From contig NZ_RBIQ01000008.1 of the NCBI RefSeq assembly GCF_003634105.1, forward strand, positions 186,001-250,000: a stretch of DNA of 64,000 nucleotides, read 5' to 3'. A program made the position numbers and the translations under genes. The notes below the pieces were generated by a model. It did no database searches. It saw nothing but the letters and a program-made list of their open reading frames with translations, and was not told where the DNA came from. Origin of the DNA: Maribacter vaceletii. GTDB lineage: Bacteria > Bacteroidota > Bacteroidia > Flavobacteriales > Flavobacteriaceae. Of the stretch, positions 1 to 7,173 are shown piece after piece. Position 1 is the first letter of the stretch. Every line of letters begins with the position of its first letter.

Positions 1-1
1 T

Positions 2-256
2 GTCTCTTCTTATATTACAGAAAACACCTTGTTATCCGCAAATTTTTTTCCTGAAAAATCTTATGCCTTTCATGTAAAAGGAAAGGGGTTTATTAGGTAT
101 CAAATTAGAATGATGATGGGAGCATTACTACAAATAGGAAAAGGGGAGTTTTCTTTAGAACAACTTAAAACTAGTTTAACTTCTGAAGAGACCGCCCTAT
201 TAAAACATGTAGCTCCAGGTTCTGGTTTATTACTAAATAATTTGACTTTCAATTAA
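2..256 (+). CDS. truA: tRNA pseudouridine synthase A (TruA), C-terminal part
   Basis: The reading frame is open to the left edge, so only the last ~84 codons of the gene are present; the TTG at 29 is internal. The visible part carries the TruA C-terminal signature: GKGFIRYQIRMMMGALLQIG corresponds to the 'G.GFLRxMVRxIVGTLLxVG' strand-helix that closes the catalytic fold, followed by a GLLLNNLTF tail. TruA converts U38-U40 of the tRNA anticodon arm to pseudouridine. The catalytic Asp lies upstream of the window and cannot be checked. The alpha/beta hydrolase gene begins 7 nt after the stop, suggesting co-transcription. A TruA paralogue rather than the housekeeping enzyme is possible, because RYQIRMMMGAL is somewhat divergent from the usual RNMVRAIVGTL. 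Confidence 0.72.
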   Translation, partial: VSSYITENTLLSANFFPEKSYAFHVKGKGFIRYQIRMMMGALLQIGKGEFSLEQLKTSLTSEETALLKHVAPGSGLLLNNLTFN

Positions 257-263
257 AATTTTT

Positions 264-1061
264 ATGAAAAGATTAAAAAGAATACTACTTGTTATTGGTG
301 TTTTATACATTGCAATTACTGCATTAGCATATTATAATCAAGACAAACTTGTTTTTATGCCTTCTAAAATGCCTATGAATCATGAATATGATTTTTGCCA
401 ACCTTTTCAAGAATTTTGGTTAAATGCGGAAGATGGAGGGAAAATAAACGGAATCCATATTAAAAATAATTCTACCAAAGGTGTTGTACTTTATTTTCAT
501 GGAAACTCAGGGAATTTATCTCATTTAGGACATGTTGCAAATATGATTTCTAAAAAAGGCTATGATATTATTATGATAGATTATAGAACCTTTGGAAAGA
601 GTAGTGGAACTCTAACAGAAGAAGCTATTTATTCAGATTCAGATATGGTTTATACATATGCATTAGAAACCTATTCTGAAGATAAAATTATACTATACGG
701 AAGGTCTTTTGGTACAGGAGTAGCTTCTGCATTAGCGGCAAAAAATAAACCTTGTAAACTTATTTTAGAATCTCCTTTTTATAGCGCAGTTAGTTTAGGT
801 CAACATAGATTTCCGTTTTTACCAATAAATTGGTTATCTAAATTTAGATTCCCTTCTAATGAGTATATTAAAAAGAGTTCTTGTCCAATTTATATTTTCC
901 ATGGAAAAGATGATCGTGTTATTCCTTTTTCTTCGAGTAAAAAATTATTTGATGAAATTAAAGGCAATAATAAAAAGTTTTATACCATAGAAAATGCAGG
1001 CCATAATTATTTACAAGATTATAAAACCTTTAAAATGGGATTAACAGAAGCTTTACCATAA
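264..1061 (+). CDS. alpha/beta hydrolase, BEM46/ABHD13-like
   Basis: The 265-residue protein has an N-terminal hydrophobic segment (about residues 6-24), probably a membrane anchor. An alpha/beta hydrolase fold follows. The oxyanion HGNSGN is at about 79-84, the nucleophile elbow GRSFG has Ser148, the acidic residue is in HGKDDRV (Asp216 or Asp217), and the catalytic His247 is in NAGHNYL, so the triad is complete. The order and spacing match the ABHD13/BEM46 family of membrane-associated serine hydrolases. Substrates of this family are generally unknown; esterase or acyl-protein thioesterase activity is only a family-level guess. It sits 7 nt after truA and converges on cysM, whose stop lies 2 nt beyond its own. 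Confidence 0.85.
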   Translation: MKRLKRILLVIGVLYIAITALAYYNQDKLVFMPSKMPMNHEYDFCQPFQEFWLNAEDGGKINGIHIKNNSTKGVVLYFHGNSGNLSHLGHVANMISKKGYDIIMIDYRTFGKSSGTLTEEAIYSDSDMVYTYALETYSEDKIILYGRSFGTGVASALAAKNKPCKLILESPFYSAVSLGQHRFPFLPINWLSKFRFPSNEYIKKSSCPIYIFHGKDDRVIPFSSSKKLFDEIKGNNKKFYTIENAGHNYLQDYKTFKMGLTEALP

Positions 1062-1063
1062 AA

Positions 1064-1948
1064 TTATCCAAATATATCTGAAGATAAATACCTATCTCCG
1101 CGATCACAAACAATAGAAACTATTACCCCTTTTTCTAAAGTTGCTGCTAATTGTATTGCTGCGTATGCAGCACCACCACTACTAACACCAGAAAAAACAC
1201 CTTCTTCTTTTGCTAGTTTAATTGTGGTTTGTGTAGCCTGTTCTTGATTAACTTCCATAACCTTATCTATTTTGGATGCATCAAATATTTTTGGTAAATA
1301 TTCTTTTGGCCATTTACGTATTCCAGGAATTTTTGCTCCGTCCATGGGTTGTACACCTACAATTGTAACATTTGGGTTTTGTTCTTTTAAAAAAGTTGAA
1401 GTTCCCATAATAGTTCCTGTGGTACCCATGGCAGATACAAAATGTGTTATTTCTCCTTCAGTATCTTTCCAAATTTCAGGACCTGTAGTTTTATAATGCG
1501 CTTTCCAATTATCATTATTTGCAAATTGGTTTAACATTACATATCCTTCATTTGCAACTTTTGCATCTGCATAATCTCTTGCTCCTTCAATACCTACATT
1601 TGCACTAGTAAGTGTAACCTTTGCACCATATGCGCGCATGGTTTGCACTCTTTCTTTAGTAGAGTTTTCTGGCATAACTAATTCTATATCTAAACCATAA
1701 ACACCAGCTATCATAGCTAAAGCAATACCAGTATTACCACTAGTAGCTTCTATAAGTTTATCGTCCTTTTTTATAGTACCTGTTTCTAACCCATTCTTTA
1801 TCATATTATAAGCTGCACGATCCTTTACACTACCTCCAGGGTTATGACCTTCTAACTTAAAAAATAATTTAACATTTGGGTTTTGGTTTAGCACTCGTGC
1901 TTCTACAAGTGGAGTATTACCTATTAAATCTAGAATTGTTTTAGACAT
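1064..1948 (-). CDS. cysM: cysteine synthase (O-acetylserine sulfhydrylase), CysM type
   Basis: This pyridoxal-phosphate enzyme makes L-cysteine from O-acetylserine and a sulfur donor. The PLP lysine is Lys42 in GGSVKDRAA and the phosphate-binding motif TSGNTG is at about 69-74. The MRAYGA segment and the C-terminal IVCDRGDRYLSS are typical of the CysM branch rather than CysK; the length of 294 matches CysM (about 300). The gene overlaps the 3' end of the serine acetyltransferase gene by 8 nt, so cysE and cysM are translationally coupled in one minus-strand operon covering the two-step route from serine to cysteine. CysM enzymes can often use thiosulfate as well as sulfide, but that cannot be decided here. 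Confidence 0.93.
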   Translation of the reverse strand: MSKTILDLIGNTPLVEARVLNQNPNVKLFFKLEGHNPGGSVKDRAAYNMIKNGLETGTIKKDDKLIEATSGNTGIALAMIAGVYGLDIELVMPENSTKERVQTMRAYGAKVTLTSANVGIEGARDYADAKVANEGYVMLNQFANNDNWKAHYKTTGPEIWKDTEGEITHFVSAMGTTGTIMGTSTFLKEQNPNVTIVGVQPMDGAKIPGIRKWPKEYLPKIFDASKIDKVMEVNQEQATQTTIKLAKEEGVFSGVSSGGAAYAAIQLAATLEKGVIVSIVCDRGDRYLSSDIFG

Positions 1949-2732
1949 TTGGAAGTGTTTTTATTTTAATTTCGGGTGTGTGGTAAACCGTTGAATTTTC
2001 TGGTACAGAAGCAGTAATCCATGCATTACCACCAATAATGCTATTTTGGCCAATTATAGTATTACCACCTAAAATAGTAGCATTTGCATAAATTGTAACA
2101 TTGTCTTCTATAGTTGGGTGTCTTTTTGTTTTTTGTAAATTCTTTGCTACGTATAAACCACCTAATGTTACACCTTGGTAAATTTTTACATGATTCTTAA
2201 TTATTGCCGTTTCACCAATAACAATACCTGTACCATGATCTATATGAAAAGCATCTCCTATAGTTGCTCCAGGGTTTATATCAACTCCTGTTTGTCTATG
2301 CGCATATTCTGTCATTAATCTTGGTACTAAGGGGAAACCGGTGTTATACAATTCATGTGCTAACCTATAAATAGCAATAGCATAAAAACCAGGATAAGCC
2401 ATATATACCTCTTCTATAGATAAAGAAGCGGGGTCACATTCTACAGTTGCTTCTGCATCTATATTAAGTTTTTCTAAAATTCTAGGTAATTTTTCAACAT
2501 AATTATCCCAAACTTTTTTACAAGGTTTTTTAACTTCCCAACAAGCAAGGTTTACTAAAGCATCAAAATCTTTTTCTAATTGCTTTAAATTTTCTTCAAC
2601 TGGGGTATCAATATCAAAAAGAGTATAAAAAAGTCTATTCGTAAATTCTTCTACTTTTTCTTTTAACTGATATCTTAAGTTAGGTTGTTTTTTATGTTGA
2701 ATTATTTTATTTATTACAGATTCTAATTTCAT
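1941..2732 (-). CDS. cysE: serine O-acetyltransferase
   Basis: The enzyme transfers acetyl from acetyl-CoA to L-serine, the committed step to cysteine. The 263-residue protein has an N-terminal helical domain (about 1-130) and a left-handed beta-helix made of hexapeptide repeats (about 150-255). The family signature is clear: DINPGATIGDAFHIDHGTG, with His158 as expected catalytic residue, then GVTLGG and the repeated NATILGG-type turns. It is the first gene of the cysE-cysM pair and overlaps cysM by 8 nt. The C-terminal tail ends in IKTLPNV with no terminal Ile, so cysteine synthase complex formation through the classical C-terminal Ile looks unlikely. A TAnnTTTG box lies just upstream. Confidence 0.92.
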   Translation of the reverse strand: MKLESVINKIIQHKKQPNLRYQLKEKVEEFTNRLFYTLFDIDTPVEENLKQLEKDFDALVNLACWEVKKPCKKVWDNYVEKLPRILEKLNIDAEATVECDPASLSIEEVYMAYPGFYAIAIYRLAHELYNTGFPLVPRLMTEYAHRQTGVDINPGATIGDAFHIDHGTGIVIGETAIIKNHVKIYQGVTLGGLYVAKNLQKTKRHPTIEDNVTIYANATILGGNTIIGQNSIIGGNAWITASVPENSTVYHTPEIKIKTLPNV

Positions 2733-2750
2733 AGGTATAACTTAATACAT

Positions 2751-2758
2751 CAAAATTA
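2751..2758 (-). promoter_or_regulatory. Bacteroidota -7 box for cysE-cysM
   Basis: Read on the minus strand this is TAATTTTG, a perfect match to the Bacteroidota TAnnTTTG element, ending about 18 nt before the cysE start. I see no clear TTTG element at the usual -33 spacing, so the assignment rests on the -7 box and its position. Confidence 0.45.
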
Positions 2759-2826
2759 ACCAAATATTAAAGAGAATATTATTTTCAATGGTTAACTTTA
2801 GCATAAAATAACAACACCTAAGTCGA

Positions 2827-3507
2827 ATGTTAGATTCCATGATTACAAAACCTGTCTTTGATTTTTTAAAAGAATTAGATAAAAACAATAACAGAGAATG
2901 GTTTACAGAGAATAAAGAGGTTTTTAAAGAACACCAAACAACCATAAAGAATTTGGCCTCTATAGTTATGGAAAACTTAAATAAACATGACAAAATTGAA
3001 AAGTTGAAAGTTTTTAGAATATATAGAGATGTACGGTTTTCTAAAGACAAAACCCCTTATAAAGCTCATTTTTCTATATCTTTTGCTAGATCTGGAGCTA
3101 AATTAAGAGGAGGGTATTATTTACAAATAAAACCAGGAGATTCTTTTGTTGCTACTGGTTTTTGGGACCCTAATCCTGCAGATTTATTACGAATAAGAAA
3201 AGAATTAGAATTAGACGCTACCGAAATTAGAGAAATTATTGAAGCTCCTTCTTTTAAAAAAATATGGGGAGATGTAGTAGGCGACCAAGTAAAAACTTCA
3301 CCAAAGGGGTTTGATAAAACACACCCAAACATTGATTTAATTAAAAGAAAACAATATATTTTTATAAAGAAATTCTCAGATAAAGAAGTGCTTTCAAAGG
3401 ATTTTAGTACCATTATAGACAACTCTTATAAATCCATAAGACCCTTTTTTAATTTAATGAGTAGCATATTAACTACTAATTTAAATGGCGAATCTTTAGT
3501 GGATTAA
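2827..3507 (+). CDS. DUF2461 domain protein
   Basis: The 226-residue protein matches the DUF2461/TIGR02453 family. It shows FDFLKELDKNNNREWF near residue 11, then VFRIYRDVRFSKDKTPYKAH and GGYYLQIKPG, the conserved blocks of that family. No biochemical function is established for the family. An ATG at 2839 (giving MITKPVFDFL) is an equally good start, as homologues usually begin shortly before the FDFL block. The gene is divergent from cysE (94 nt between starts). Its last 12 nt overlap the convergent gene at 3496-3906. Confidence 0.85.
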   Translation: MLDSMITKPVFDFLKELDKNNNREWFTENKEVFKEHQTTIKNLASIVMENLNKHDKIEKLKVFRIYRDVRFSKDKTPYKAHFSISFARSGAKLRGGYYLQIKPGDSFVATGFWDPNPADLLRIRKELELDATEIREIIEAPSFKKIWGDVVGDQVKTSPKGFDKTHPNIDLIKRKQYIFIKKFSDKEVLSKDFSTIIDNSYKSIRPFFNLMSSILTTNLNGESLVD

Positions 3508-3906
3508 TGCTTTTTCCTCAAATACTAGTATTTGATCTTGTAGCCTTTTTATAACTAAATTCATCATACGTTTATTTAATGCAGATGAATCTTGTATATA
3601 AATAGCATATTCTTCTTCAGTAAAAGCGCCTATAATTATGCCCTTTAGTGAATTTCTAAATTTTATATCTTTTTGTATTGCATTTTCTATATAGAGTAAT
3701 CTCTTTTCTATAGAAAGTTCTTGAAACTTATTTTTATGTTTAGTTATGTAGTTTTTAAACACTGCTATAAGCAAACCATTCTGAAACTTTAACACAGGCC
3801 GTAATGTTTCATTTTGGAATCTTTCATTAAGACCCATGGTTTCATTTATTGCTGTTGTTGGTATATCTGGACGAATCTTTAAAAGGTATTGGGACCGATC
3901 TAACAT
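3496..3906 (-). CDS. conserved hypothetical protein (flavobacterial)
   Basis: The 136-residue protein begins with a conserved-looking block (RPDIPTTAINETMGLNERFQ, then ETLRPVLKFQNGLLIAVF). I recognise this as a small family found in flavobacteria, sometimes labelled 'glyoxalase' in databases, although I see no VOC fold signature or metal-ligand pattern. The remainder is charged and helical, with no signal peptide and no membrane segment. It converges on the DUF2461 gene with a 12-nt tail-to-tail overlap. Function unknown. Confidence 0.7.
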   Translation of the reverse strand: MLDRSQYLLKIRPDIPTTAINETMGLNERFQNETLRPVLKFQNGLLIAVFKNYITKHKNKFQELSIEKRLLYIENAIQKDIKFRNSLKGIIIGAFTEEEYAIYIQDSSALNKRMMNLVIKRLQDQILVFEEKALIH

Positions 3907-4276
3907 AATAATCCTATGTTTTTTTATAAAGGTAAAAGAAACCTTATCTTAAAATTCTTAAACTTAAATTAGTTTTTAACGTGGTTATGAACAAAACCTC
4001 TATTACTTTATCTTTATAATTATTAATAATAAAGGGAAGCCTACAAATAGATAACAAGATTTATAACTTGGAAAGAGCAAGGGTTAAAAAATATTCATTT
4101 TTTAATACATCAGAACTTAGAATTAGAATTTCCATTATTATCAGACTATTTTATTGCATAATTAAATAAAAGAATAGGGAGTAATTTAATTATTCCAAAA
4201 ACGATTAATATTTCTAATCCAAAGTTATTTTAGAATTTTATTCTTTTTTAATTTTACAAAAAAAAATATCTTGACT
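3907..4276. other. 370-nt gene-free stretch with a possible gene relic
   Basis: No intact gene is visible. On the plus strand 4050-4169 reads ITRFITWKEQGLKNIHFLIH followed by NLELEFPLL, which has protein-like composition but no start. The frame then runs into a stop. A shift of one base inside the T run near 4140 would continue it as a coherent peptide, so this may be a decayed gene fragment. I cannot name its family. Confidence 0.3.
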
Positions 4277-4669
4277 ATGAGGTTTCATACTAGAAAATGG
4301 GTAAAACCAGGAGATTTAAATGCAAATTCTACCTTATTTGGAGGTACCGTTTTAGCATGGATAGATGAAGAATGTGCATTATATGCTATTATTCAGTTAG
4401 AAAATAAAAGAGTAGTTACAAAATATATGTCTGAAATTAATTTTATGAGTTCTGCTGTTAAAGGAGATGTCATAGAAATTGGAATTGAAGTGGTAAAATT
4501 TGGAAAATCTTCACTTACTTTAAATTGTGAAGTTCGTAATAAAATGACCCATGAAACTATTGTTACTGTAGATAATATTATAATGGTAAATCTTGGTGAA
4601 AATGGGAAGCCAAAACCACATGGAAAAACAAAAATAGAATATGTAAAAGATAGGTTAGCTGTAGAGTAA
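4277..4669 (+). CDS. acyl-CoA thioesterase, YciA/BFIT hotdog family
   Basis: The 130-residue single hotdog-fold protein has the hexameric acyl-CoA thioesterase pattern. NANSTLFGGTVLAWIDEECA contains the Asn and Asp/Glu of the active-site helix; VVTKYMSEINFMSSAVKGD and EVRNKMTHETIVT follow in the usual order. It hydrolyses acyl-CoAs to free acid and CoA in the cytoplasm. I start it at the ATG at 4277 (MRFHTRKWVKP); the TTG at 4271 lies two codons earlier. A strong intrinsic terminator follows 44 nt after the stop, so the gene appears monocistronic. Confidence 0.85.
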   Translation: MRFHTRKWVKPGDLNANSTLFGGTVLAWIDEECALYAIIQLENKRVVTKYMSEINFMSSAVKGDVIEIGIEVVKFGKSSLTLNCEVRNKMTHETIVTVDNIIMVNLGENGKPKPHGKTKIEYVKDRLAVE

Positions 4670-4712
4670 TTATAGCTTATTATTCTATTTTTTACAATTA
4701 ATTTTCTTACGT

Positions 4713-4750
4713 ATAAAGGCATATTTTTTATGCCTTTATTTTTTTTATTT
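4713..4750 (+). terminator. intrinsic terminator after the thioesterase
   Basis: An 11-bp perfect stem (ATAAAGGCATA / TATGCCTTTAT) with a 5-T loop is followed by a long T run. Confidence 0.85.
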
Positions 4751-5010
4751 TTTTTTCTGCAATAAAATTTACGAATATAATATCTATGAAATACCAAAAA
4801 CATAGATAAAATACATGGTTTCAAAGGTTTTTTGACCAACAGATTTAGCCTTTTTACAACACTTTTTGGGTATTAGAGAACATTTTATTGTGAACTAAGC
4901 ATTATTATCAGAGTTTTAAGGATGTTAAGTTCTTTAAATATGTTGTTTACTATAAATGACAATTAACAAAAAATAGAGAATGTGACATTAAATATTAAAC
5001 CCATATTTTA
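4751..5010. other. upstream region of the signalling/glycan operon
   Basis: About 260 nt of AT-rich sequence without a convincing ORF. It must hold the promoter of the six-gene operon starting at 5011, but I find no good TTTG/TAnnTTTG pair. Confidence 0.4.
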
Positions 5011-6789
5011 TTGAAAACACAAGACCTACTTAATCAAATGTTACGTTTAGAAAATACGTTAAACGAATTTTCATTTGAAGAATTAAATACTAAAGAGGCT
5101 ACAAAGCTTAAAAAATCTTTTTTATCTTTTAAAAATAACTTAGAAACTAAAATTTTTGGTTCATTAGTATCTGCACATGTAGAGGACCAATTTTTAGATG
5201 TTAGAGATATAAAACCAAATACTTCTAATAACACAGACTCAGACGCTAATAAATTAATAGCCAATGTTAGTCATGAAATTAGGACACCATTAAATGGTAT
5301 TATTGGATTTGCTGATTTACTTAAAGAAAGTAAACTAAAAGGAGAGCAATTAGAGCAAGTAAATGCAATACAATCTGCTTCTTATTCTTTAATGGAAATA
5401 ATTAATGAACTTTTAGAATACTCTAAACTCTCTGCAGGTTTAGAAGAATTTGAAAGTGTAGACTTTAGCTTTCATGATTTAGTAAAAGATGTAGTTTATT
5501 TATGCCAAACCTTGAGTGCAAATAAAAATATAACTATACATACTAAAATTGATGAAGCAATACCAGAAACATTAATAGGGGATCCTTCTAAATTATCTCA
5601 AATTTTATTGAACCTTATTGGAAATGCAATAAAGTTTGTTGAAAATGGAGAAATTAAGGTTACTATTAATTTAAAAGAGCTAAAAGATAAAAAAAGTTTT
5701 GTCCTAGAATTTAGTGTTCAAGATACTGGTATTGGTATGACTAAAGAACAACTAAACCATATTTTTGATTCTTTTAAGCAAGCTGAATATGATACGTTTA
5801 CTAAATATGGAGGAACTGGTCTTGGATTAAGTATTGTAAAACAAATTATAGAAAAACTTGGCGGAACCATTCATGTTACAAGTAAGGTAAATATTGGAAC
5901 CACTTTTAGTTTTATACTCCCATATAAAGAAGGAAACGACTCTAAGGTTCCAAAGAAAAATAAAAACACTATAAACTTACAGAAAGGAAGACAGCTGGTA
6001 AATGGTACTCGCGTTTTAGTTTTTGAAGATAACCTTTTAAACCAACGTTTAATTGAACAACGTTTAACAACTTGGGGTTGTAAAGTGTATATAACAGATA
6101 GTGCTACTTATGGAATAAATATTCTGAAAAACAAAAAAATTGATATTGTTCTTATGGATTTAAGAATGCCAAATATGAATGGTTTTCAAATAACGGAACT
6201 CATAAGAAGTCATAAAAAGAATTATATCAAAGCGGTGCCAATTATTGCTTTATCGGCAGATTTTAGTATCCGGGATCAAGAACAATGTGCGGAACATGGA
6301 ATTAATGACTTTATCTTAAAACCCTATGCACCAGACGATTTATTAATAAAACTTGTAAAAAATAAAACCAAAATGATAACTATAGAAAAAGAACCAAAAG
6401 AATTTATAGAAGTTAAAAAAGAACTAGTTTCTAATAAAGAAATAGATCTAACTCCTATATGGCAAGAGTGCATGGGACAAATAGAATTGTTAGAAGAATT
6501 ATTATCGTTATATAAAAAAAATGCACAAGAATTTATTACTGTTGTAAAAACGCAATTAAAAAACAACGCCTTTGAGGAGGTTGGTTTAGCTGCTCATAAA
6601 ATTAAAGCTGGTTTGGCCATGTTACAAACAGAAAGTTTGTTAGAAATTATTGTGCAAATACAAAATAGTTGTAAAGACAACGTAGATAAAAAGCACCTTG
6701 AGTTTTTATATGGTAGATTTTTAATAGAATACCCTATGGTAGAAAAAGAATTAGATGTTGCTTTCGTGAAAATTAAAAGCAATCAATAA
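5011..6789 (+). CDS. hybrid sensor histidine kinase with receiver and HPt domains
   Basis: This 592-residue protein has no predicted membrane segment, so it is a cytoplasmic sensor. Domains in order: a charged N-terminal helix (1-80); HisKA with the phospho-accepting His88 in NVSHEIRTPL; HATPase with the N box (LLNLIGNAIKF), the G1 box (DTGIGM) and GGTGLGLSI; a receiver domain with DD-like acidic residues (FEDN) and Asp383 in VLMDLRMP; and a C-terminal HPt domain with His529 in AAHKIKAGL. It therefore contains a complete internal His-Asp-His phosphorelay ready to hand phosphate to a separate receiver. The next gene encodes exactly that, 6 nt downstream. I use the TTG at 5011; ATG 5038 (MLRLENTLNEF) is an alternative. 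The signal sensed is unknown. Confidence 0.93.
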   Translation: MKTQDLLNQMLRLENTLNEFSFEELNTKEATKLKKSFLSFKNNLETKIFGSLVSAHVEDQFLDVRDIKPNTSNNTDSDANKLIANVSHEIRTPLNGIIGFADLLKESKLKGEQLEQVNAIQSASYSLMEIINELLEYSKLSAGLEEFESVDFSFHDLVKDVVYLCQTLSANKNITIHTKIDEAIPETLIGDPSKLSQILLNLIGNAIKFVENGEIKVTINLKELKDKKSFVLEFSVQDTGIGMTKEQLNHIFDSFKQAEYDTFTKYGGTGLGLSIVKQIIEKLGGTIHVTSKVNIGTTFSFILPYKEGNDSKVPKKNKNTINLQKGRQLVNGTRVLVFEDNLLNQRLIEQRLTTWGCKVYITDSATYGINILKNKKIDIVLMDLRMPNMNGFQITELIRSHKKNYIKAVPIIALSADFSIRDQEQCAEHGINDFILKPYAPDDLLIKLVKNKTKMITIEKEPKEFIEVKKELVSNKEIDLTPIWQECMGQIELLEELLSLYKKNAQEFITVVKTQLKNNAFEEVGLAAHKIKAGLAMLQTESLLEIIVQIQNSCKDNVDKKHLEFLYGRFLIEYPMVEKELDVAFVKIKSNQ

Positions 6790-6795
6790 TAAGGC

Positions 6796-7161
6796 ATGAA
6801 AAAAAAAATATTACTTGCAGATGATGATGAACTTTTAATTTCTTTACTACAATTTAGACTTAAAAAAGAAGGCCATGAGGTAACTTTTGTGTCTAATGGT
6901 AAACAAGTAAAAGAATATCTAAATAACACCATTCCAGATGTTATTGTTAGTGATATTATGATGCCTTATTTCTCTGGAATTGAGTTAGTTGATTTTGTAA
7001 GAAATGAACTAAAATTAACCATACCAATAATAATAATTTCTTCCGCTGGTAATGAAGAAAATGTATTAAGCGCTTTTGAGTTAGGCGCAAACGATTTTAT
7101 ATCAAAACCATTTAGTCCAACAGAATTATTATTAAGAATAACCAAAGAATTAACTAAGTAA
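6796..7161 (+). CDS. single-domain response regulator
   Basis: This is a stand-alone CheY-like receiver of 121 residues. The acidic pocket is LLADDDE (residues 5-11), the phospho-acceptor is Asp53 in VSDIMMP, the switch residue lies in IIISSAG, and Lys is in FISKPFSP. It has no output domain, so it must act by binding a partner protein. It lies 6 nt after the hybrid kinase with its HPt domain and 12 nt before the HEAT-repeat gene. The simplest reading is that phosphate flows from the HPt domain to this regulator, which then binds a component of the glycan machinery encoded downstream, perhaps the HEAT protein. That last step is inference. Confidence 0.93.
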   Translation: MKKKILLADDDELLISLLQFRLKKEGHEVTFVSNGKQVKEYLNNTIPDVIVSDIMMPYFSGIELVDFVRNELKLTIPIIIISSAGNEENVLSAFELGANDFISKPFSPTELLLRITKELTK

Positions 7162-7173
7162 AACAACCCCCAA

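Noticed and set aside
4393-4839. 148-codon minus-strand frame over the thioesterase
   Set aside because: It runs through the thioesterase gene and its terminator; no family features.
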